Below, in pieces: positions 1 to 7,785 of a stretch of DNA of 51,112 bases. The position numbers and the translations under genes are program-made. Position 1 is the stretch's first letter. Every line of letters begins with the position of its first letter. The stretch is taken from positions 1 through 51,112 of IMG/VR virus record IMGVR_UViG_3300018080_000237. One strand, written 5' to 3'. The DNA is from a virus. The notes beneath the pieces were generated by a model that was not told the DNA's origin, searched no databases, and worked only from the letters and a program-made list of their open reading frames with translations.

Positions 1-9
1 GTACAAAAA

Positions 10-17
10 TATAAATA
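10..17 (-). promoter_or_regulatory. Putative TATTTATA promoter for a gene left of the window
   Basis: The plus strand reads TATAAATA, so a minus-strand gene would see TATTTATA, the motif found before many other genes here. It points leftwards out of the window and faces away from the plus-strand motif at 67-74. It predicts a minus-strand gene that starts just outside the window. The motif is AT-only and could occur by chance. Confidence 0.35.
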
Positions 18-66
18 ATTAAATACAATTCCAAATATTTTAATATTTTTTTTCATTTTTTTACAA

Positions 67-74
67 TATTTATA
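67..74 (+). promoter_or_regulatory. Putative TATTTATA promoter of the 90-1535 gene
   Basis: TATTTATA followed by an A-run ends 15 nt before the ATG at 90. This plus-strand copy has the same orientation and spacing relative to its gene as the minus-strand copies, which argues for a real directional signal. No other promoter is evident in bases 1-89. Confidence 0.55.
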
Positions 75-89
75 AAAAACTAAAATAAT

Positions 90-1535
90 ATGAACAATAA
101 TATAAAAAAAATTATAAGAAAACAAGTTGAAAAATTATATGAAACCTTTGAAATTGATAGAGGACATGCACAATATAATCCACAAATAAGCGGAAAAGTT
201 ATCACTGCTATACCAAAAACAAAAGGGAAAGAAGCAGGATATGATTTATCTATTTTTGATTATGATTCCAAAAAAACAACTCATGATTGGATTGAAGGAA
301 GTGAAAACGAAATCAAAGTTGATTTAAAACAAAAATATCCTCAATCAAGAATTATAATTAAAGAATCACGATTATTAACAGAAGTAGATGTTGATGTTCC
401 TGTTACAAAAGGAATTGAAACAACTCTTAAAAAATATATACCAAGAAGACAAGGTCAAGAAAAATTCGCAAAAAAACTAAAGCCACAAAATATTGAAGCT
501 GCAGAACGATTAATAAACAACATTTTAAAATTAGGTAGAGCAGCAAAATTCAATTATGATTTTATAAAAAGCGATTTACATGCTGATATTTTTGATTATG
601 TAATGGAAAGCATAATTGAAAAATGGATAACTGCAGACCCTAAAACTAAAAAGAAAATAGAAGAAGCTATCACTGAAGCGTATAATCCATATTCTCCAAG
701 ATTAAATGGAATTATAATGAATAAAGTTGGAACAGGATTTTATAAACATCCAGAATTACCAGAAGCTTTAGCAGAAGCATGGAGTAAAATTTTTGGAGAC
801 TTAGTGAGTGAATATGAAGTAAAAGATTCAGATAAAACTCGCAAATATAGTTCTTTCAGTGGCTATGTAATATCCTCTATGGTTTACGATTTAATGGATT
901 ATTTCAAACTAAGAAAGGCTAAAAAAACAGTATCATATGATTATCCAGAGCCTGGGGAGTTCGATATAACTAGATATGCTGCTCCAGAAGAACCCGAATA
1001 TGATAACGCAGCTGCAATATTTAGAAGATTTAAAAAAGCAAGCGAAAAAGTTGCAGATTGGTTTGATAAAAATCAACCAAGAAAAGAATCTATTTTATTT
1101 AGGTCAATCGTATGCGATGCATTAACAGCTGAAGAAATCTTAGAAGCATATGCAGATGAAGAACCAAATCCTCTTGTAGATAGAACTGGGAAACCCTTAA
1201 ATATGAAAACCGTTCAAATAGCATTTAATAACATGATGCTCAAAAAACCTTTAGCAAAAGAAATTGGCGAGCAATATGCAGAAGCAGACCCATTCTTTAG
1301 AGGAGATGATGGAGAACCTTTAATTGTGCCAAATAGGTCTGGAAAAGACAGAGATGGGAAACCAAATGCATGGAATTATGGCAAATTTGTAAAACAAGTT
1401 CATGCCCCAACATCAGGAAGAGAGGCAGCTCAAGAAAGTTTGGCAATAAATATCGCAGAAAGTATTATTAAAGAAAAAAAGGAACGCTTCGAAAAACTAT
1501 TACTTGAAAATATAATGAAAAGAATACAAAAATAA
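90..1535 (+). CDS. Hypothetical protein with weak sigma-region-2-like segment
   Basis: This is one of only two plus-strand genes: 481 aa, lysine and glutamate rich, with no signal peptide or membrane segment. The family is not recognised. Residues about 245-290 (AEAWSKIF, then FSGYVISSMVYDLMDYFKL, then KKTVSYD) resemble the layout of sigma-70 region 2: an acidic helix, then an F-x-x-Y helix ending in a basic stretch. A later helix (MKTVQIAFNNMM) could play a DNA-binding part. The resemblance is weak and read by eye. The N- and C-terminal amphipathic basic helices (IIRKQVEKLYE; SIIKEKKERFEKLLLENI) recall those on phage scaffold or virion-associated proteins, so a structural role is an equal alternative. 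A TATTTATA element lies just upstream, and the gene ends at a shared terminator facing the methyltransferase operon. Confidence 0.8.
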   Translation: MNNNIKKIIRKQVEKLYETFEIDRGHAQYNPQISGKVITAIPKTKGKEAGYDLSIFDYDSKKTTHDWIEGSENEIKVDLKQKYPQSRIIIKESRLLTEVDVDVPVTKGIETTLKKYIPRRQGQEKFAKKLKPQNIEAAERLINNILKLGRAAKFNYDFIKSDLHADIFDYVMESIIEKWITADPKTKKKIEEAITEAYNPYSPRLNGIIMNKVGTGFYKHPELPEALAEAWSKIFGDLVSEYEVKDSDKTRKYSSFSGYVISSMVYDLMDYFKLRKAKKTVSYDYPEPGEFDITRYAAPEEPEYDNAAAIFRRFKKASEKVADWFDKNQPRKESILFRSIVCDALTAEEILEAYADEEPNPLVDRTGKPLNMKTVQIAFNNMMLKKPLAKEIGEQYAEADPFFRGDDGEPLIVPNRSGKDRDGKPNAWNYGKFVKQVHAPTSGREAAQESLAINIAESIIKEKKERFEKLLLENIMKRIQK

Positions 1536-1550
1536 TATATTTAATCATTT

Positions 1551-1580
1551 AAAAACTCTGTCTAATCAGGCAGAGTTTTT
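1551..1580. terminator. Bidirectional rho-independent terminator
   Basis: A perfect 10-bp stem (AAAAACTCTG with CAGAGTTTTT) can be extended by two inner pairs to a six-base loop. T-rich sequence follows on the plus strand and A-runs precede it, so it can work in both directions. It lies between the convergent 90-1535 gene and the methyltransferase operon. The last codons and stop of the 1562-2362 gene sit inside the hairpin. Confidence 0.85.
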
Positions 1581-2362
1581 TTTATTCTTTGATTTGCAAT
1601 TTTAACAGCTTCTGAATTATTATCACACCCAATATATTTTCTTCCAAGATTTTGTGCTGAAACTAAAAAACTACCACTTCCACAAAAAAAATCTGCAACA
1701 ATATCTCCCTCATTAGAACTTGCTTTTATAATTCTATTCATTAGATATAAAGATTTTTGATTATCATACCCATTTCGCTCTAAAGCTTTTGCATTTAAAG
1801 TTCTTAAATTTCCATCTTCTAAAAAAGACCAAACATCTTCACAAATTATTCCATCAGCTAAATAACATTTTCTTCCTGCAGTATCAGTAAAATGTTTTCC
1901 TTTTTCATCGACTAAATAATATCTATCTTCATTTCTTGCTGGGATTCTTATTTCATTAAAAGTGTTATTATTTGTTTTAGAATAAAAAAGTATATTATCA
2001 TGTTTTCTTTTAAATGCATTCTTTGGTTTATTCCCCAAATCATAATGCCATATGATTTCATTCCTGAAATTTTTATATCCAAAAATATCATCCATAATAC
2101 ATCTCAGCCAATGAACAATTCTCCAATCCATTTGCAAATAAATACTACCAGTATCTTTCAAAACTCTGTGCATTTCTTTTATTCGTGGAATATAAAAATT
2201 ATAAATGCCATCTTTTTTTGGCTTAATATCTTTGTAATGTTTAAATTTTCGTCCAGTTCCAAATAGTATATCACTGTATATAAGATTGATACAATTACTT
2301 GGTAATCTTTTTAGCAATGATAGATTATCTTCTAAAAAAATTTTATTTACAAAATTGTGCAT
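1562..2362 (-). CDS. Beta-class DNA amino-methyltransferase with altered motif IV
   Basis: This 266-aa protein looks like an N6-adenine/N4-cytosine DNA methyltransferase (N6_N4_Mtase family). The motif order is catalytic motif IV first (about residue 30) and the AdoMet-binding motif DFFCGSGSF near the C-terminus (about residue 224), then GRKYIGCDNN, as in the beta class. The segment LIYSDILFGTGRKF aligns with the usual IYIDPPFGTGKKF of Mod-type enzymes, but the catalytic DPPF reads DILF. The Asp is kept while both prolines are gone, so activity may be reduced or unusual. EDVWSF matches the downstream DVW motif. The gene overlaps the upstream methyltransferase by 20 bp and ends inside the terminator. 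No restriction enzyme gene is nearby, so a role in protecting phage DNA is likely. Confidence 0.85.
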   Translation of the reverse strand: MHNFVNKIFLEDNLSLLKRLPSNCINLIYSDILFGTGRKFKHYKDIKPKKDGIYNFYIPRIKEMHRVLKDTGSIYLQMDWRIVHWLRCIMDDIFGYKNFRNEIIWHYDLGNKPKNAFKRKHDNILFYSKTNNNTFNEIRIPARNEDRYYLVDEKGKHFTDTAGRKCYLADGIICEDVWSFLEDGNLRTLNAKALERNGYDNQKSLYLMNRIIKASSNEGDIVADFFCGSGSFLVSAQNLGRKYIGCDNNSEAVKIANQRIKKTLPD

Positions 2363-3296
2363 TTTTTAGTGTTTTTTCGATACGTTTTTCAATAACATCA
2401 CAAAATTCGGAGGAAATTTCACTCCCTATATAATTTCTATTATTTAAAATACTCATAATCAAAGTGGTTCCGCTTCCTGCAAATGGGTCATATACAACAT
2501 CGCCTACACAACTAAAAAAAAGAATAGCCATTTCTGGAAGTTCTCTTGGAAAAGGTGCAGTATGTCCTAATTTATTTTCGCCTTTATAGTTTATTTTTAT
2601 GACAGGATTCATTTTTATTATATCTCTTCTCCATTTTTTAATTAAATCATCTCTTATTAAATTGTCATCTGTTTTTGAATTATTCATCATAATACTTCTG
2701 GAGCTAAATCTTTTCCCCCTCTTAGATTTAGATTTCGTTTTACAATCAGGATTTTTGCACTCCCAAGACTGAACATTATTTTTTGTAAACGAATTTGATA
2801 CTGTAATGTTTTTATTACAATCGGGACAATTTATTTTTGTTTTATCTATAACATTTTTTTCAGCAATTATAATATGCTCATAACAATTAACAGGCTTTTG
2901 ATAAAATGGATATGGCGGGTTTCCTAAATTTCTTTTGGTTTGTGGCTCACCTTTATCCCATATATAATCGTCAATTATTTCAAATCCAATGTCTTCTAAC
3001 ATACATATACATCTTGCGCCTAACATCAGTCTTTTGACGTTCCATTTGGAGCCTCCTAGATGAGATACAATATCTCCAACATTTAGCACAAAGTATCTAT
3101 GATTTTTTGTCTTTTGAAATATCATAGTAAATATATCTTTCATTTCACTATAATAATCATCCACAGTTTCCCATTGAGAATACTCTCTTGCATTAAAATA
3201 AGGTGGACTTGTAACAGTGAGGTCGATAAAATTATCTGGCATTTTCCTCATTGTTTCCAAATTATGCTCATTATAGTTTTTGTTTATTTCAATCAT
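2343..3296 (-). CDS. Beta-class DNA methyltransferase with zinc ribbon
   Basis: This 317-aa protein has intact methyltransferase motifs: TSPPYFNAREYSQW (catalytic SPPY motif IV) near residue 29, and DPFAGSGTTL (AdoMet-binding motif I) near residue 270, followed by RNYIGSEIS. An SPPY motif with beta order fits N4-cytosine or N6-adenine methylation; the target base cannot be read from the sequence. The middle carries a four-cysteine zinc ribbon (CPDC at about 157 and CKNPDC at about 180) followed by a basic stretch, probably part of target recognition. It overlaps the second methyltransferase gene and lies at the distal end of the sigma/helicase operon. It appears to be an orphan enzyme, probably anti-restriction or regulatory. 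Confidence 0.9.
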   Translation of the reverse strand: MIEINKNYNEHNLETMRKMPDNFIDLTVTSPPYFNAREYSQWETVDDYYSEMKDIFTMIFQKTKNHRYFVLNVGDIVSHLGGSKWNVKRLMLGARCICMLEDIGFEIIDDYIWDKGEPQTKRNLGNPPYPFYQKPVNCYEHIIIAEKNVIDKTKINCPDCNKNITVSNSFTKNNVQSWECKNPDCKTKSKSKRGKRFSSRSIMMNNSKTDDNLIRDDLIKKWRRDIIKMNPVIKINYKGENKLGHTAPFPRELPEMAILFFSCVGDVVYDPFAGSGTTLIMSILNNRNYIGSEISSEFCDVIEKRIEKTLKNAQFCK

Positions 3297-3299
3297 TAT

Positions 3300-3551
3300 T
3301 TATTTTTTAACTACAACAGGCTTAAAATTTGGATTATCAACACGCTGAAACATCCCATTCTCAAGTTTATACATATTCAAATCAGTATCAAAAAAAACTT
3401 TAGTATAATCAATATTTTCTAATACTCGGTCTTTAGCTACATCTTTCACAAGAATTTTTGGGATATCATCCATGTGCAAATAACTTTCAAACATATTATT
3501 TATTTCGCTATGAAATGTAGAATCTTTTTCATCCGTTGGTTTTTTATCCAT
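3300..3551 (-). CDS. Hypothetical protein, 83 aa
   Basis: A small acidic/lysine-rich soluble protein that is not recognised. It starts with ATGGAT overlapping the 3' end of the upstream membrane-protein gene by 8 bp, and its stop lies 3 bp from the methyltransferase start. This packing supports a real gene in the operon. The C-terminal part alternates charged and hydrophobic residues (DLNMYKLENGMFQRVDNPNF), which suggests a small beta-rich fold. No motif suggests a function. Confidence 0.65.
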   Translation of the reverse strand: MDKKPTDEKDSTFHSEINNMFESYLHMDDIPKILVKDVAKDRVLENIDYTKVFFDTDLNMYKLENGMFQRVDNPNFKPVVVKK

Positions 3552-3735
3552 GTCTTAGTATTTTAAATTTCAAAATTTTATTTAATTTAAATCTTATAAA
3601 TCTGTAGATTTTTCTACAAAAATGTGATACTTGTAACAATATATAAAATATAAAAATGACAATCAAAAAAATTAATATGAGCCCTAACGTAATTAGCACC
3701 ACTAACCAGAATTTAATATTTTTTCTAATAATCAT
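3544..3735 (-). CDS. Small single-pass membrane protein
   Basis: 63 aa with one strong hydrophobic helix at about residues 8-35 (FWLVVLITLGLILIFLIVIF), followed by a strongly basic tail that would stay cytoplasmic. It overlaps the helicase gene upstream by 11 bp and the 83-aa gene downstream by 8 bp, typical of translational coupling. It could be a small phage membrane effector or merely an accessory protein. Nothing identifies it as a holin, and its place in a sigma/helicase operon argues against lysis. Confidence 0.6.
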   Translation of the reverse strand: MIIRKNIKFWLVVLITLGLILIFLIVIFIFYILLQVSHFCRKIYRFIRFKLNKILKFKILRHG

Positions 3736-5203
3736 ATATCATAAAATACAAATTATGTTTACTCCTTGAAACAGCTACATAATGAATGTTTTTAGACTCT
3801 GGGTCAATATCATTTATATCAAACGATATCCTGCTTAATTGATTTTTATTTAATAATTTAAGAAACCCACAATCATGCAATACATCGGGGGCAACAGAAT
3901 TCACTACAATACAAGCATCAAACTCTCTTCCTTTGCTTTTATGGATTGTAGTTATAAATTTTTTAGAATCTTTGCAGGCATCAATAAATTCAAATATTTC
4001 TTTATTATTTGCAAAATTATTCTCCGATTTTTTAAGTTTATTTAATTTTCTTTCAAGATTTAAACTAATTTCTCCTTTTTGAAAATCTTTAATATCAGTT
4101 GCAGTAATATAATTAAAATATCTAAGTGGATATTTCCTTTTTAGCAATTCTAATTCAAGCTGTTTGATAACACTATTTGTTCTCACTAAAACTGCAACTT
4201 CATTTTCTCTATCAAGAACATCAATTAAATGTTCTATTGTAAGAATTATCCTCTTGTTAACAATCCCCTTTTTTTCGCTTACCCCTGTCGCTTGTAAATC
4301 AGTATATTTATTAGAATTTTTTATAATTGATTTATCGCTACGAAAATTAACTGTCAAGCTCATTTCTTTAGTTTTTCTTCTTCTTTTAAGCATTTCTTCT
4401 ATTTTATTACAACTAACTCCCGAATACCCGAAAATAGCTTGAAACCTATCCCCAATTAAATAATAATATTTAGCATTTAAAGTAAGAAGTATTTGCATTT
4501 GTATCGTACTTGTGTCCTGATATTCATCAATAAAAATATAATCATATTTATTTTTGAACATATTAAGCCACTTGTCTTCTTTAAATAAATCTCGAACCTC
4601 TATTAACATATCTGAAAAATCTCTACCTTTTACTTCTTTTAAAAACTCACAATATTTATCAAAATAAGCTGGCCTTTCTGTTTTAATATCATCAGCAAGT
4701 TGAAGTTTATAAGCTGAAATGGCAGATGAATAATAATCTATCTCATCATACAAATCATTGATTTTTCGATAAAATTCATCATTAAGTTCATTGTTGTGGG
4801 GGTCTAATGGTTTATATCTTTCTTTAAACCAATTTATAAAATCAAAAAAAGTGACAATCTTTTTAAATTTCCCTGTCTTAGATAAAATACTTAAACAAAA
4901 TGCATGAATAGTTGTTATATGAACATCGCTTCTTCCTATCCTCTGTTTAAGCTCTTCTGTGGCAGCATTTGTAAAGCTGAAAAAAATTATTTTATGTGGT
5001 TTAATTCCATTTTCAAGTAAAAATCTTAATCTTTGTATACAACTGAACGTCTTACCCGAACCTGCTGTTGAAGCTAATACTATTGAATCTCCTTTAATTC
5101 TGTATTCAATAAACTTTCGTTGTTCATCAGTATGTGTTTGTTTTTCTATTTCACCAACTAAATCTAATTGATTTGGTGCAGTATCTTGATTTTTGCTTCT
5201 CAT
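3725..5203 (-). CDS. UvrD/Rep-like SF1 DNA helicase
   Basis: A 492-aa superfamily 1A helicase with all the key motifs. They are Walker A ASTAGSGKTF (residues 44-53), motif Ia SFTNAATEEL, Walker B IDEYQDTS (227-234), motif III LIGDRFQAIFGYSG (251-264), motif IV NFRSD, motif V TIHKSKGREFD and motif VI VAVSRSKHNLY near the C-terminus. It is shorter than bacterial UvrD (about 720 aa), in the range of compact phage helicases such as Dda. Expected role is 3'-5' or 5'-3' unwinding in phage replication, recombination or repair; polarity cannot be read. It lies in the operon after the sigma factor and a 94-aa gene, and before the small membrane protein. Confidence 0.93.
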   Translation of the reverse strand: MRSKNQDTAPNQLDLVGEIEKQTHTDEQRKFIEYRIKGDSIVLASTAGSGKTFSCIQRLRFLLENGIKPHKIIFFSFTNAATEELKQRIGRSDVHITTIHAFCLSILSKTGKFKKIVTFFDFINWFKERYKPLDPHNNELNDEFYRKINDLYDEIDYYSSAISAYKLQLADDIKTERPAYFDKYCEFLKEVKGRDFSDMLIEVRDLFKEDKWLNMFKNKYDYIFIDEYQDTSTIQMQILLTLNAKYYYLIGDRFQAIFGYSGVSCNKIEEMLKRRRKTKEMSLTVNFRSDKSIIKNSNKYTDLQATGVSEKKGIVNKRIILTIEHLIDVLDRENEVAVLVRTNSVIKQLELELLKRKYPLRYFNYITATDIKDFQKGEISLNLERKLNKLKKSENNFANNKEIFEFIDACKDSKKFITTIHKSKGREFDACIVVNSVAPDVLHDCGFLKLLNKNQLSRISFDINDIDPESKNIHYVAVSRSKHNLYFMIYDY

Positions 5204-5212
5204 GATTTTAAA

Positions 5213-5497
5213 TTAAATCCATTCTCCATTAATTTCTTTATTTCGTTGTTCTATTTCTTCTTTTGTCCACATTTCTTTTTTAGCCTCTAAAAATTCAACT
5301 TCTTCTTTTTTTGCCCAAAATATTCTCTTAATTGATGAATCATCAAATGTTTCAAATAAAATTTGTTCCTCATCTTCAACAGGTGTCTTAATTAATTTTT
5401 GTTGTGCTGAGATAATATTGCCATCATTCATCACTTTTTCTTCTTTGAGTTTATAATAATGAATAATTATCTCAATTAAATTATTTTTTTTATCCAT
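5213..5497 (-). CDS. Hypothetical protein, 94 aa
   Basis: A highly charged, Glu/Lys-rich protein. The C-terminal part (FWAKKEEVEFLEAKKEMWTKEEIEQRNKEINGEWI) is probably a long helix or coiled coil. It is packed 2 bp from the sigma factor gene and 9 bp from the helicase gene, so it is co-transcribed with both. No family is recognised. A partner or modulator of the sigma factor is conceivable from position alone, but nothing in the sequence shows it. Confidence 0.7.
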   Translation of the reverse strand: MDKKNNLIEIIIHYYKLKEEKVMNDGNIISAQQKLIKTPVEDEEQILFETFDDSSIKRIFWAKKEEVEFLEAKKEMWTKEEIEQRNKEINGEWI

Positions 5498-5499
5498 AA

Positions 5500-6363
5500 T
5501 TATGATATTCTACAATCTAAAAATTCTCGCAGCTTAGAACTCTTGTTGTATAATCTCAATTTCTTGAGAGCAAATTCTTTAATTTGTCGCACTCTTTCAT
5601 TCGTTAAATCTAATTTTTCGCCAATTTCTTTTAATGTCATTTCTTCATTTGTATCTAATCCAAAATAAAGTCTAACTATTGTGCTTTCTCTTTTTGTGAG
5701 AGTGGATAAAACAGAATTTATTTCTTTTCTAAGAGAGCTCCTATTAGAATTCATTTCTATTAATTCAAATCCTTCTCCTTCTAATTTTTCTTCTACGGTA
5801 CCATCAGGATTTTCACTAAAAATTGATTCACTTAAAGAAACTTCAGGGTTATTTTCCGAGCAATAATTTCTAATATCATCCTCACAAATATCTGCTAACT
5901 GACTAATTTCTTCAGATGTAGGTTCTCTGCTTAAATCACTATATAATTTATTCCTTGCCTTGCTAATTTTATTATTAATATTTATTCTATTTACTGGCAA
6001 TCTAACTATATTCCCATGGTCATATATTGCTTGAAGTATTGATTGACGAATCCACCAAACTGCATAGGATATAAATTTAAAGCCTTTATTTTCATCAAAT
6101 TTTTCTACAGCTTTTATTAATCCTATATTTCCTTCGTTAATTAAATCTTCTAAAGGAATATCACTATATCTAAAATCTTTTGCAACAGAAAAAACAAATC
6201 TTAAATTACATTTTACCAATTCTTTTAATGCCTTATTATCCCCATTTTTGGCTTTTATTGCTAATTCGGTTTGTTCTTCTGAGCTAAGTAATTCAATTTT
6301 TTTTAATTCTTTAAAGTAAGTCTTTAAAGAAATACTATCAAGATTAAAAGCAATGTTTTTCAT
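5500..6363 (-). CDS. RpoD-like (Bacteroidetes-type) sigma-70 factor
   Basis: A 287-aa group 1/2 sigma factor with regions 1.2 to 4 and no region 1.1, the architecture of Bacteroidetes SigA. Region 1.2 is LKTYFKELKKIELLSSEEQ. Region 2 includes NLRFVFSVAKDF, DLINEGNIGLIKAVEKFD and FKFISYAVWWIRQSI, with the WWIRQ of -10 melting intact. Region 3 follows with IVRLPVN. Region 4 has MTLKEIGEKLDLTNERVRQIKE, the -35 helix-turn-helix. It is close to host sigma in regions 2 and 3, so it probably binds host core polymerase and directs phage transcription. It is the second gene of an operon behind a host-like promoter, as expected for a factor made before late genes. The TATTTATA motif is a candidate target (inference). 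Confidence 0.95.
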   Translation of the reverse strand: MKNIAFNLDSISLKTYFKELKKIELLSSEEQTELAIKAKNGDNKALKELVKCNLRFVFSVAKDFRYSDIPLEDLINEGNIGLIKAVEKFDENKGFKFISYAVWWIRQSILQAIYDHGNIVRLPVNRININNKISKARNKLYSDLSREPTSEEISQLADICEDDIRNYCSENNPEVSLSESIFSENPDGTVEEKLEGEGFELIEMNSNRSSLRKEINSVLSTLTKRESTIVRLYFGLDTNEEMTLKEIGEKLDLTNERVRQIKEFALKKLRLYNKSSKLREFLDCRIS

Positions 6364-6373
6364 AAACCATAAA

Positions 6374-6673
6374 TTAATCTCTCCAGTTTAATTCAGAAAA
6401 AAATTGTTTTAATTTTTTAAATTCTTCTTCATTAGCAATATCTAAAAAAGCCTCCTGGGGAACTGGAGGGTCTTGTCTTGCATCAATGCCAGAAAATTTA
6501 AAAGCAAGATATCGAGTTTCATTTCCTCGTTCCCTAAAAGTAACCAAATCAATTTCCAATATTCCGCTTTCTTCTGTTCCGCATTTAAAATAAGTCTTAG
6601 AAGATTCAATTTCTTTAGGGGAATTTTTTGATAATTCTTGTTTTTTTTCGTTAGGTTTGTTTTCTTGAGTCAT
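6374..6673 (-). CDS. Hypothetical protein, 99 aa, first gene of the sigma operon
   Basis: The start is set at 6673 (MTQENKP) rather than the upstream in-frame ATG at 6739. The extra 22 residues would be a hydrophobic leader encoded through a well-formed promoter at 6696-6727, and the 6673 ATG has the A-rich upstream tract typical here. The N-terminal 30 residues are polar and disordered (Lys/Glu/Ser). The rest looks like a small alpha/beta domain (TRYLAFKFSGIDA, then DIANEEEFKKLKQFFSELNW). It lies 10 bp upstream of the sigma gene. Function unknown. Confidence 0.75.
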   Translation of the reverse strand: MTQENKPNEKKQELSKNSPKEIESSKTYFKCGTEESGILEIDLVTFRERGNETRYLAFKFSGIDARQDPPVPQEAFLDIANEEEFKKLKQFFSELNWRD

Positions 6674-6695
6674 TTTGTTTTTTTTAAATTTAAAA

Positions 6696-6727
6696 CAAAA
6701 ATATAAAAAAATTATAGAAAACGCAAA
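6696..6727 (-). promoter_or_regulatory. Host-like Bacteroidetes promoter of the sigma/helicase/methyltransferase operon
   Basis: On the minus strand TTTG (6724-6727) is followed after exactly 20 nt by TATTTTTG (6696-6703), matching the Bacteroidetes TTTG-N19-21-TAnnTTTG consensus. It lies 22 nt before the chosen ATG at 6673. This would serve the run of genes down to the terminator at 1551-1580. Confidence 0.6.
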
Positions 6728-6778
6728 TAAAAATTGCATTAATTTTATAATTAGAAAATATAAAAATTTTAAATTAAA

Positions 6779-7114
6779 TTATATAGCACGAACTGGCTTA
6801 TATTTAAGGATTTTATTCATTTTTATCGCATCCAATTCTAATCCTGCTCCTTTATTTAAAACTAAGTTTAAGTTTTTTGATAAAGCATCTTCTAATAATT
6901 CAAAACTTAATCTAGTTCCATTTATAGCAAATCCTCTTTCATAAAACTCAACTTCCCACGGAGATGCAGTATGTGAATCAAATTTAACTATTTTTTCAAC
7001 TGGACTAGATACAGGCTTTGTTATAGCTTGTTGTGAAGCAATTGTTTCAGGAGTATTTTGAACATCGGCTATTTGTTCTGCAATAATTTTTCTTAATTTA
7101 CTTTGCTCATCCAT
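6779..7114 (-). CDS. Hypothetical protein, 111 aa
   Basis: A small protein with a Gln/Thr/Pro-rich linker near residues 18-40, then a compact domain (ASPWEVEFYERGFAINGTRL, then FELLEDALSKNLNLVLNKGAGLELD). Not recognised. It has its own TATTTATA element 14 nt upstream and about 105 bp of intergenic sequence before the next gene, whose host-like promoter faces the same way. Its promoter class suggests expression with the structural genes, so a minor virion or assembly protein is possible. Confidence 0.7.
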   Translation of the reverse strand: MDEQSKLRKIIAEQIADVQNTPETIASQQAITKPVSSPVEKIVKFDSHTASPWEVEFYERGFAINGTRLSFELLEDALSKNLNLVLNKGAGLELDAIKMNKILKYKPVRAI

Positions 7115-7128
7115 TTAAACTAATTTTT

Positions 7129-7136
7129 TATAAATA
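7129..7136 (-). promoter_or_regulatory. Putative TATTTATA promoter
   Basis: The coding strand reads ACTATTTATAAAAAA, ending 14 nt before the ATG of the 111-aa gene. Same motif, orientation and spacing as before the portal, tape measure and terminase genes. Confidence 0.55.
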
Positions 7137-7163
7137 GTGTAAAAAAATAAGCCTATAAATTTA

Positions 7164-7373
7164 TTATTGTATAAATGATTCAGATTTTTTTTGTGAATCT
7201 AAAATTTTTTTAATTTCTTTTTCTCTTCTCCACTTCTCTAATTCACGCTCACATTCAAATTTTTTTCTTCTATGATGTTTATTTTTCGAAATTTTTTTTG
7301 ATTTTATATCTTTTTTAATATTTTTTTTATGTTTCGCTCTGCGTTGTTTTTTATTTTTATTGTTTTTTTTCAT
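7164..7373 (-). CDS. Very basic small protein, 69 aa
   Basis: Over half of the first 45 residues are Lys or Arg (runs such as KKNNKNKKQRRAKHKKNIKK and HHRRKKFE), followed by a charged helix. The lysine codons are mostly AAA, so part of the bias reflects AT-richness. It looks like a nucleic-acid-binding or DNA-condensing peptide, but no family is recognised. It sits between two other small genes of unknown function, with no clear promoter of its own. Confidence 0.55.
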   Translation of the reverse strand: MKKNNKNKKQRRAKHKKNIKKDIKSKKISKNKHHRRKKFECERELEKWRREKEIKKILDSQKKSESFIQ

Positions 7374-7435
7374 TATAAAATATTCTTTTATTTAAAAATA
7401 AGAAAATAATAAAAAAAAATAAATAGGAATACAAT

Positions 7436-7756
7436 TTATTTTGATAATATTTTTTCTATTAAATTTTTTAAATCAGAAAGTCTGAATTCAAAAATCCAAC
7501 CAGCAGGAGCAGTTTTTTCATTATACTTTGCTTCAATTCCAAGTTTATTTTTTATTTCACGTTCAATTACTGCAATTAAATATTTTTTAAAATCCTCATC
7601 TAAATCAAATATCTTATGAGATTTAGGAATATATTGAATAAATCCATCTTCAATATTAACAAGTATTAAAAATTCCCATTCATCTATAATTGTTGTTGCC
7701 TCTGTATATGTTTTTTTTAATGTTTCAAAAATAAGATGCCTTAAATTATTTTTCAT
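7436..7756 (-). CDS. Hypothetical protein, 106 aa
   Basis: A small alpha/beta protein. The N-terminus MKNNLRHLIFETLKKTY is an amphipathic helix of the kind often seen on phage assembly proteins, followed by strands (EWEFLILVNIEDGFIQYIP) and a closing helix. Not recognised. It is the first gene after the nrdJ terminator and has its own TATTTATA element 12 nt upstream of its ATG, so it is expressed independently of the replication operon. Confidence 0.7.
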   Translation of the reverse strand: MKNNLRHLIFETLKKTYTEATTIIDEWEFLILVNIEDGFIQYIPKSHKIFDLDEDFKKYLIAVIEREIKNKLGIEAKYNEKTAPAGWIFEFRLSDLKNLIEKILSK

Positions 7757-7768
7757 ATTTTCATTTTT

Positions 7769-7776
7769 TATAAATA
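7769..7776 (-). promoter_or_regulatory. Putative TATTTATA promoter
   Basis: TATTTATAAAAAA on the coding strand, 12 nt before the 7756 ATG and directly downstream of the nrdJ terminator, as expected for a promoter that restarts transcription. Confidence 0.55.
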
Positions 7777-7785
7777 ATGAAAAAA

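Noticed and set aside
2000-2266. 88-aa plus-strand reading frame
   Set aside because: Lies wholly antisense to the methyltransferase with no promoter or recognisable domain.
6674-6739. Upstream start for the 99-aa gene giving a hydrophobic leader
   Set aside because: The leader would cover the TTTG-N20-TATTTTTG promoter, and the internal ATG has the better context.
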